Both the position numbers and the translations under genes were made by a program. The notes beneath the pieces were generated by a model, which saw nothing but the letters and a program-made list of their open reading frames with translations, had not been told where the DNA came from and ran no database searches. Positions 57,425 through 64,000 of a stretch of DNA of 64,000 bases are shown piece by piece; within the stretch, counting starts at the first letter, position 1; the number at the start of each line of letters is the position of its first letter. Source of the stretch: Kiritimatiellia bacterium (GTDB lineage Bacteria; Verrucomicrobiota; Kiritimatiellia; UBA8416; YA12-FULL-48-11); contig JAQUPZ010000004.1 of assembly GCA_028716365.1 (NCBI GenBank), forward strand, positions 186,001 through 250,000, given 5' to 3'.

Positions 57425-57537
57425 CGATATCCTCCTTTAGTTGTTTTTCGAATAGTTTAATATCAATTTATCAACATTATGTCTATTCGACCATTTTTTA
57501 TTGAACCAAAACACACAAAACCGCATTCTCTCCATAT

Positions 57538-58410
57538 ATGAAAGAAATATTCGCGAGTGATTACGAATTGCTGGATAGCGGGAATGAACGGAAACTCGAA
57601 CGGTTTGGCCCTTTTATTTTTGCGAGGCCCTCAGCAAGTGCGGTATGGACACCTTCAATGCCTCCTTCCGTATGGGAAAAGGCATCAGCCTGGTTTGACC
57701 GTGATGGTGGTAACTCATGGAAATTCCGTCAGTCCATTCCAGATTCATGGAACATTTCTGTTACTGGTATAGTTTTCAAACTCTCGATCACGAATTTCGG
57801 TCATTTGGGCATATTCCCGGAACAATGCAACTTGTGGAAATGGATTCAAAATATCATCACAACGGCACAAGCCGAACGGAAAGAACGTATTTCCGTCTTA
57901 AATCTTTTCGCGTATTCCGGAGGTTCAACTATTGCTGCGGCAAAAGCCGGTGCCTGTGTTTGTCACCTTGATGCCTCAAAGGGTATGGTTGCCCGTGCAA
58001 GGGAAAATGCACAAATCAACGGCATTGATAACGCTCCAATCCGGTGGATTGTCGAGGATGTTACAAAGTTTCTTGATCGTGAATCCCGCAGGAACAACAG
58101 CTACGATGCCATCATTCTGGATCCGCCAAGTTTTGGCAGGGGAAAATCGGGGGAAGTCTACAAGATCGAAAGAGACATCATATCAACACTGGATAAATGC
58201 ACACGGCTTCTGAGCAAGAAGCCACTTTTCTTTCTTCTCAGCTGTCATACTCCTTCGTTTACATCTGTTGTTATGAACAATCTTCTTCAACAGGCATTAC
58301 GAAAACACGATGGAATGATAAAATCAGGAGAAATGCTTTTGGAGGGAAAAAAACACGTGCTTCCTATTCCCAGCGGAACCTTTGCATCATGGCAAACAAC
58401 AAAAAGTTGA
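57538..58410 (+). CDS. RlmI-like SAM-dependent methyltransferase
   Basis: 290 aa. 'VLNLFAYSGGSTIAAAKAGA' is motif I as in RlmI/RlmL-type 23S rRNA methyltransferases; 'HLDASKGMVARARENAQING' and the catalytic-loop 'AIILDPPSFGRGKSGEV' follow. Unlike RlmI (about 396 aa) it lacks an N-terminal PUA domain, so its RNA target, if any, may differ. No good ribosome-binding site precedes the ATG. It converges with rdgB eight bases away. Confidence 0.85.
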   Translation: MKEIFASDYELLDSGNERKLERFGPFIFARPSASAVWTPSMPPSVWEKASAWFDRDGGNSWKFRQSIPDSWNISVTGIVFKLSITNFGHLGIFPEQCNLWKWIQNIITTAQAERKERISVLNLFAYSGGSTIAAAKAGACVCHLDASKGMVARARENAQINGIDNAPIRWIVEDVTKFLDRESRRNNSYDAIILDPPSFGRGKSGEVYKIERDIISTLDKCTRLLSKKPLFFLLSCHTPSFTSVVMNNLLQQALRKHDGMIKSGEMLLEGKKHVLPIPSGTFASWQTTKS

Positions 58411-58417
58411 AGTACGT

Positions 58418-59065
58418 TTATTGATTACGGGGCGGTCTGCCGCTCCTGCGCGATTGAATAGTCCAATCGACAGCGCCATCCTTAAGCATATCACCCCACG
58501 ATTCCACTGCCAGCCCAAGGGCAATAGCGCGATGCGAAATCCTGTTTTTCAACGAATTATCCATCTCTGCAAAAGTCTGATCATAGCCATTTGGGACAAA
58601 CAACGGATCATATCCAAATCCATTACTTCCTTTTACATCATCGATTATTCGTCCATCACACTTGCCCATCACCACCTGTGAACGGCCAGAAGGGCTTGAC
58701 AAAGCAACAGCACAGCAGAAATGCGCAAACCTGTTTGATATACCCTTCATATTTTTCAACAATTTCGTATTGTTTGCAGTATAGTCAACTGGTTCACCGG
58801 CATATCGCGCGGATCTGATACCAGGTTCTCCATTAAGACAATCGACTTGTAAGCCCGAATCATCTGCAAGCGTCCATAGTTTTGTGGTCAGGGCAAGCAT
58901 TACAGCCTTCTTGATAGCATTACTTTCAAATGTTGCGCCATCTTCTATTACATCTGGTAAATTCTTGAAATCGTCCATGGAAACCAAATCAATGGAAGCC
59001 ATATTGAAGATTGCTTTAATTTCCTCAAGTTTGTGTAAATTTCGGGTGGCAATCAAAAGTTTCAT
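58418..59065 (-). CDS. rdgB: Non-canonical purine NTP pyrophosphatase RdgB/HAM1
   Basis: 215 aa from the ATG at 59065, which gives the standard 'MKLLIATRN' start; a GTG three codons upstream is possible. Hydrolyses dITP, XTP and ITP to monophosphates and keeps them out of DNA. 'DDSGLQVDCLNGEPGIRSARYAG' contains the family's metal-binding Asp and active-site motif; 'GSNGFGYDPLFVPNG' and 'KNRISHRAIAL' match the remaining signatures. Length is slightly above that of E. coli RdgB (197). Confidence 0.93.
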   Translation of the reverse strand: MKLLIATRNLHKLEEIKAIFNMASIDLVSMDDFKNLPDVIEDGATFESNAIKKAVMLALTTKLWTLADDSGLQVDCLNGEPGIRSARYAGEPVDYTANNTKLLKNMKGISNRFAHFCCAVALSSPSGRSQVVMGKCDGRIIDDVKGSNGFGYDPLFVPNGYDQTFAEMDNSLKNRISHRAIALGLAVESWGDMLKDGAVDWTIQSRRSGRPPRNQ

Positions 59066-59248
59066 TTTTCGCACCAGATAATTATTTAAATTCGGAATTT
59101 TCCCTGTCTCAATTCGACAAAACCCTATTCCTTCCAGTTATTCTCTTCAAGTGTTATTTCCCATCTCTAAACAAGATTATAGATTTCGCTTGAGATGGAA
59201 ACTAACGTGGGACTCATTCGATCTTCGCGAGCGTGACTAAAAGTTAAG

Positions 59249-62200
59249 TTATGGAAGTTCTACTCCTAGCCTATAGAAGCCACGTTCTGTATCGGTTATG
59301 GAATTTGTATAACTGACGTTTGAACCATCTCCAGTTATCGGACCGGCCACGCAATTCCATGACGACGTGCCACCGAGAAGGTTCGTTGTGTTATATATAC
59401 GGTAAAGACGTCCGACCACCGTCTGCCAATCAAATACCAGCGACTCGGCCGTGAAAGTTGATTGTGTGCACCACACCAAGTTTGTGATGTCCCAATAGAC
59501 AGTATCTGAGTAATAACCAAGGAGCAAAGAACCCTGTAATCCTAATCTTGAGGCGGCATTAGTAATGGCAGTTCCAGCAATATATTCATCCCCATCCGTC
59601 ATGCCATCTCCGTCCGTATCCGCAGAAAGTGGATTCGAACCCAGATTAAACTCAGTCTGGTCATTCAGTGAATCTTCATCGCTATGATTCGTCCCCGAGT
59701 TCCCGAAGTGGCCAAAATACTGCATCTCCCACCAGTCCGGCAGGCCGTCAGAATCCGGATCATTCGTAATCGAACCATGCAGCTCAAACTCCGCCAGGTT
59801 CCACGATTGGGTTGAATAACCGTCGTGGATGACCAGCCTTACGGTTCGGCAGGTTACAGCACCGAAACTGAACGTCTGTGGTGTTTCAACCGCAGCGAGC
59901 GTTCCGTTGGTGATCGGCAGGTACGTTGAATCATCCATGGAAGACGCCAGCGTGAAGTCACGGCAGTAATTTGTCTGCCCTTCATCAGCCTGGCCAAAAT
60001 TATATAGGACCGCCTCGGCAATAATAGCCCCCTGGTTGTTTGTAAAGCCAAACACAAAAGTCTGGTCACCAACTGGTAATGCGGCGCTTTGCCAGAAACT
60101 GTGGCGATTGCCATCAGTGAGGTTGGCTGCCGCTTTCGACGCGGAGTTCTGAGACGTGTACGACTTCAATTCACCGCCATTGGCAGGGTGAAGAAGATTT
60201 AGAGTACCGAACAAACCGAACTCCGTAAGATGATAAGTTGTTACTTTGACAACATTCGCCTCGGTATCTATCTCTGTTGATAAGGCGCGGTACCACTTTC
60301 CGGTGGATGTGTCATACCAATGCGCAGTCAGGCTGTCTTCCGGAACGGTGGTTCCGTCCACAATACCGTCGTTATTGGTATCGCTGTATGGAATAGTGAT
60401 TGTGATCGATTTTCCAAGTTCCGGGTCGTCCACCAGCGAAATGGTACGATTGGCGGCAATATTAGCCAGACCATCAGCTGAACCGTTAACACCATTCGAG
60501 TTGCCCCCCGTAACTACAACAGTAATGATCGGATTCGTATTTACCGTTCCTTCAGGGATAAGAACCTCAGTCCCGTCATATAACTTGACTGCGGTGGTCT
60601 CATCCTTGTTACACGCCTGGGTCATCGCATGCGTGCCACTGGTATTGTCTTCCTTGTTGGTTGAGCCGGTGTCTATGGTCACCATATAGACATCCGATGT
60701 AGCAGTCTGCCCTAAATCTACCGTGGCAACAGCACGAAGGTTGTAGTTGGATTCGTTCTCAAGACCGGTCACGTTCCATGTAGTCTTATAGGCCCTGGGC
60801 TGCGGATAGATTACTGGCCCAAGATCCAGCCATGTCCCGGCAGTTTCCAGTTTGTACTGGAACTGCACTGATATCGTGTCATTAGCCGGGGCAACATGAC
60901 CGATCACAGATACAGCGTTACCTGAGATATGCGGCACATCATTTGTACCCTGGATGGGCTGCGTGATCCAGACCTTCCATGTCTGTCTTTCGACAACGGC
61001 AACAGCAACACTTGCAAGGGCCGATAGACCATCGTTGTCCACAACCGTTACGATTGCTGTGTGCGTACCCACTACCTCATAGAGATAAGATGCGGTATTG
61101 CTTGTGGTGATCCGGTCGCGTTGACCATCACCGTTAAAGTCCCACCCATACTCAACAATCGAACCATCATCGGAGGCCGTAGCCGTAAATTGGACCATCA
61201 ACGGTAGATCCCCGCTGGCTGGCAAGGCTGCCAGATTGCTGAAAGTCGGCGGAATGAGTACAGGAGGCTGTACCGTAATTAAAATCGAAGCAATATCCTG
61301 CAAGCCTTCACTGTCGGTAACACGCAGTTTGGCAAAATTTGTACCTGAATTACCATACACCCATGAGACCAGACCAGTATGGGTCTGGAGATCATAAATG
61401 CCGTCACCTTGAACATCCCATTCGTAGAGAACAATCTGCCTTCCGACCGCACAGGTCGAGTTGGTTCCATTGAACTGAACAGAAAACGGAGCGGTACCGT
61501 TCGTCACAGAAGCCCCGATCACTGCCACGGGTGCAGCACCATACACTGTAATGATCAGGTTCGTGGCGTCTATCAGGCCATAACCATCCACAACGTGGAG
61601 TGCGGTTGTATAGACACCCGGCCTGCCGTATTCCACGAGCACCTTGCCCACCTGCTCAATGAACGCATCTACCTTGTTATCCGTTTCCCGATCCACTTCA
61701 CATCGCGCAATGTTGTTCTGCGCATCCACCGAACCGCCGAAATCAAACGCCACCATCAAAGGAGCTACCCCGCTCGTAGGAGCTGCCGTCATATGCAGAA
61801 CAGGCGCCGTGTTGAATGAAGCAGTGATCGTATGGCCTGTAACCACATTGTTAAAAACATATGTCACAAGATTACTGCCCGGCCCAAACCAGCCGGTACT
61901 AACCCCGTCAACCATGACTTCCGCTATGTGTGCGCCACCTGTCGCCTGGATAAGGAAGTTGGTCTGTCCACCATGTGCCACCTGTACGGTTCCTGCCGGA
62001 TTGATAGTCCCGTTGGATCCTGCACTGACAACAATATCATATAAATTGATGGAGAAATTCGCAGTAATGCTCCTTGTCTGGGTCATAGGCGCAGTAATCT
62101 GGTTGCCTGATGGAGTACAGCCCGCCGTATCGCCAGTCCAATTCACAAAATGGGAGCTGTTACTCGGCGTAGCCGTGATCGTCACGTTGGAGCCATCAGC

Positions 62201-64000
62201 AAACCAATCTGAACCGACATCAACCGATCCAAAGCCGGAAGAGTTGACAATCAGCATATAGTTTGTGGCCCATTCCCATGTGATCAAAGAGTCGGCCGAC
62301 AGAACAAAACCCACCATGTTGCTGGAACCGTTTGCCGGCACACTGCCACCTCCTGCCCAACCAGTACAGACGTACTGGGTCCCGCCAACTGTCACAAGGG
62401 CACTGTTCGAACAAGCAATAAACGTTCCGTCAGAATAATTTTGCACACCGACCGGGGGAGCCGGTGTTCCGTGCGCTGAGCTGACCGTCAAACTGCGTGC
62501 AATAAACGTGGTAAAGTTTGTTGTACTTGGCGCCCACGCGGTACCGAAGGAATTAGAGGCAAAACAACGGTAATAATACGTGGTACCAGACAGAAGGCCA
62601 AAGATGTTGGTGGAGAAGAGGCCAGTCCCTCGCCAGCCAAGGTAAATATTTTCCACCCAGGCACCTTTGTTTGTGCCACCATCACTTGTTCCCCAATAAA
62701 TAACAATATCCGCTCCATTCGTTCCGCCGCCGGAAGCCAGATTACCGTTGAGTGTGGCAGAGTTTGAGGTAACGTCCAAGGCACCTCCATCATTGTTGAT
62801 CGCGAGTGTTGGTACGCCTGCCGTCACGAAATTAGTGGCGGACGGCGCCCAGGCAGTGCCGAAAGCGTTGGAGGCGTAACAGCGGTAGTAGTACGTGGTG
62901 TTGCTGGCCAGACCCGTGACGTTGGTGGAGAATGGGCCAATGGTAAGCGCGCCGAACTCGCATATATTCGTCCACGCCACCGTGTTCGTCCCGCCGTCGG
63001 TGGGGCCCCAGAAGATGGTGACGGTCGTTGGTGGGACTCCGGTGAAATTCAGATTGCCGCACAGCAGGGCCGCGTTCTGCGTGATATTCGAAGAACCTCC
63101 GCCGTTGTCGACCATGAACTCGGTCACCCATTGCCATGTCAACGTCGAGTTCGAGACGGCCTGGAATGTACAGACATTGGTAAATCCTTGGGCGGGCACA
63201 CTTCCTGTCCCCACCCATCCCGAGCATACATAGCGTGTTCCGTAGGGCCCGTCACACGGGGACTTAACTGACTCGGTCAGGTTGATGCCCTGCGGCACGG
63301 CATGGGTTCCGTATGGCGTGGGTGTCGGAAGTCCCCGCCGCGCCGGCGTACCTTCCACGGAGAGTGAAACCGTTGGGCCAAGAGCGCACTGGTACTTGGC
63401 GACAAACGCGTCAAGCCAACCGAGCGAAGTCCTGTTTGTCTGGTTCGGCTCTCCCTGCCCAAAGAGCACGGAGCCCTGGTACCCGCCCGTCACGAGAAGA
63501 CCACCATCCTCGTCTACGGCAACATGGCCTTCGGTGTCCTGGTCGCCTGCTCCGTTGCTGCGTGCCCACATGAGATTCCCATTGGCATCATACCTGGCGA
63601 AATACACGTCCAAATTCCCCGCCGAGTTGAGAGCTGTTTCCTGCGCTTCTCCGGGACCGAAGGTTGCGGTCCCAGCAAAAAAGCCGGATATCGCAAAACT
63701 CCCATCTGCAAAGGCAGCCACACTGAAACAGGCGTCATTGCTGGACCCTCCGGCTCTCCTGACCCAGCAGGGATCCCCACCACCATCCAACTTCATAATG
63801 AAGACATCATTGGCACCTGCGGAAGTCAAGGTGACACTGTTTGTTCCAATCTGGCCAAAAGAAGCGGTTTCGGTGAAACCTCCCACTGCCAGGATGCTCC
63901 CGTCGGCCAAGATAGCACTCGCGTTCACACCAGCCAAACCACTCCCGCCGATCTGATGGAGCCAGACAAGCCGTCCGTCGGGTGCGTACTTGGCCAGCAG
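59249..64000 (-). CDS. Giant multidomain extracellular protein, N-terminus beyond the window
   Basis: At least 1583 residues; the frame is open to the window end. Order from the visible N-side: SBBP-like beta-propeller repeats ('LLAKYAPDGRLVWLHQIGG', to about 63370); a 'YVCSGW' module; two Fn3-like repeats ('YYYRC.ASN.FGTAWAPS'); a second 'YVCTGW' module; two InlB-like repeats ('ITATPSNSSHFVNWTGD'); three PKD domains ('APFSVQFNGTNS', 'YGWDFNGDGQRD'); an Ig-like stretch; a beta-rich module; a discoidin-like domain (59780-60200); Ca-binding repeats 'DPDSDGLPDWWE' and 'DTDGDGMTDGDE'; and a short terminal domain. It was probably secreted or surface-bound for adhesion or carbohydrate binding. The gene is visibly more GC-rich than its neighbours, most strongly near 62800-64000. 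No catalytic domain is seen. Confidence 0.85.
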   Translation of the reverse strand: MLAKYAPDGRLVWLHQIGGSGLAGVNASAILADGSILAVGGFTETASFGQIGTNSVTLTSAGANDVFIMKLDGGGDPCWVRRAGGSSNDACFSVAAFADGSFAISGFFAGTATFGPGEAQETALNSAGNLDVYFARYDANGNLMWARSNGAGDQDTEGHVAVDEDGGLLVTGGYQGSVLFGQGEPNQTNRTSLGWLDAFVAKYQCALGPTVSLSVEGTPARRGLPTPTPYGTHAVPQGINLTESVKSPCDGPYGTRYVCSGWVGTGSVPAQGFTNVCTFQAVSNSTLTWQWVTEFMVDNGGGSSNITQNAALLCGNLNFTGVPPTTVTIFWGPTDGGTNTVAWTNICEFGALTIGPFSTNVTGLASNTTYYYRCYASNAFGTAWAPSATNFVTAGVPTLAINNDGGALDVTSNSATLNGNLASGGGTNGADIVIYWGTSDGGTNKGAWVENIYLGWRGTGLFSTNIFGLLSGTTYYYRCFASNSFGTAWAPSTTNFTTFIARSLTVSSAHGTPAPPVGVQNYSDGTFIACSNSALVTVGGTQYVCTGWAGGGSVPANGSSNMVGFVLSADSLITWEWATNYMLIVNSSGFGSVDVGSDWFADGSNVTITATPSNSSHFVNWTGDTAGCTPSGNQITAPMTQTRSITANFSINLYDIVVSAGSNGTINPAGTVQVAHGGQTNFLIQATGGAHIAEVMVDGVSTGWFGPGSNLVTYVFNNVVTGHTITASFNTAPVLHMTAAPTSGVAPLMVAFDFGGSVDAQNNIARCEVDRETDNKVDAFIEQVGKVLVEYGRPGVYTTALHVVDGYGLIDATNLIITVYGAAPVAVIGASVTNGTAPFSVQFNGTNSTCAVGRQIVLYEWDVQGDGIYDLQTHTGLVSWVYGNSGTNFAKLRVTDSEGLQDIASILITVQPPVLIPPTFSNLAALPASGDLPLMVQFTATASDDGSIVEYGWDFNGDGQRDRITTSNTASYLYEVVGTHTAIVTVVDNDGLSALASVAVAVVERQTWKVWITQPIQGTNDVPHISGNAVSVIGHVAPANDTISVQFQYKLETAGTWLDLGPVIYPQPRAYKTTWNVTGLENESNYNLRAVATVDLGQTATSDVYMVTIDTGSTNKEDNTSGTHAMTQACNKDETTAVKLYDGTEVLIPEGTVNTNPIITVVVTGGNSNGVNGSADGLANIAANRTISLVDDPELGKSITITIPYSDTNNDGIVDGTTVPEDSLTAHWYDTSTGKWYRALSTEIDTEANVVKVTTYHLTEFGLFGTLNLLHPANGGELKSYTSQNSASKAAANLTDGNRHSFWQSAALPVGDQTFVFGFTNNQGAIIAEAVLYNFGQADEGQTNYCRDFTLASSMDDSTYLPITNGTLAAVETPQTFSFGAVTCRTVRLVIHDGYSTQSWNLAEFELHGSITNDPDSDGLPDWWEMQYFGHFGNSGTNHSDEDSLNDQTEFNLGSNPLSADTDGDGMTDGDEYIAGTAITNAASRLGLQGSLLLGYYSDTVYWDITNLVWCTQSTFTAESLVFDWQTVVGRLYRIYNTTNLLGGTSSWNCVAGPITGDGSNVSYTNSITDTERGFYRLGVELP

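Noticed and set aside
61644-62261. 205-residue + strand frame inside the giant surface protein gene
   Set aside because: Antisense to PKD and InlB-like repeats; such GC-rich repeats often leave open shadow frames. No start site or motif.
63282-63956. 224-residue + strand frame near the window end
   Set aside because: Antisense to the SBBP-like repeats of the surface protein; rich in Pro, Ser and Ala, with no recognisable domain.
1-64000. tRNA, rRNA, CRISPR, insertion sequences, integrase or prophage
   Set aside because: Gaps between genes are short and contain no cloverleaf-like sequence, regular spaced repeats or transposase motifs that I could recognise by eye.

Overview
The window is bacterial chromosome, moderately AT-rich, read with the standard code. 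LptD, a GDP-heptose gene set and a full rod-shape operon (mreBCD, mrdA, rodA) indicate a diderm rod. The giant protein at the right edge ends in Ca-binding 'DxDxDG' repeats and a terminal module of a style common in Kiritimatiellota/Verrucomicrobiota. Together with the family-B DNA polymerase this makes a PVC-superphylum member (possibly Kiritimatiellota) my best guess. That placement is inference: no rRNA or other marker gene is present.

Layout. (1) 1-5096, + strand: an amino-sugar operon (glmM 3' end, PIG-L deacetylase, DegT aminotransferase, Gfo/Idh oxidoreductase, nagB). (2) 5117-27686, - strand: a long surface-glycan locus with a flippase, a His-for-Lys DegT dehydratase homologue, a heptose-kinase-like GHMP kinase, a GMD-like dehydratase, four other sugar-modifying oxidoreductases (three SDRs, one aldo/keto reductase), a TylF-like methyltransferase, a split transketolase, three B12-type radical SAM proteins, a GT39-like membrane enzyme, a GH172/DUF2961 lipoprotein and glycosyltransferases. 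(3) 27891-29057, + strand: a lone GT4. (4) 29068-31640: a decay zone with two broken methyltransferases and a broken glycosyltransferase around one intact methyltransferase. (5) 31637-38335, - strand: a YfhO-like membrane protein, a GT2, the hddA-hddC-gmhA GDP-heptose operon and a methyltransferase. (6) 38473-42890, + strand: smc and an inositol-monophosphatase-family gene. (7) 42911-57424, - strand: a lone pseudopilin, polB, a sugar epimerase, lptD, rng, rodA, mrdA, mreD, mreC, mreB and a DUF362 ferredoxin. (8) 57538-64000: an RlmI-like methyltransferase, rdgB and a giant multidomain surface protein cut by the window end.

How it fits together. Transketolase can supply sedoheptulose-7-phosphate. 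GmhA, HddA and HddC would turn that into GDP-D-glycero-alpha-D-manno-heptose (the GmhB phosphatase is not in the window). GMD-like, ColD/RfbH-like and SDR enzymes could then deoxygenate or epimerise a GDP-sugar, and glycosyltransferases and the flippase would assemble and export the glycan. The most unusual parts are the His-for-Lys DegT enzyme with a variant cysteine cluster, a tandem SDR pair whose second member has lost both catalytic Tyr and Lys, the three cobalamin-type radical SAM proteins, and the clustered gene decay together with poly-G tracts in glycan genes. No tRNA, rRNA, CRISPR array, insertion sequence or integrase was recognised.
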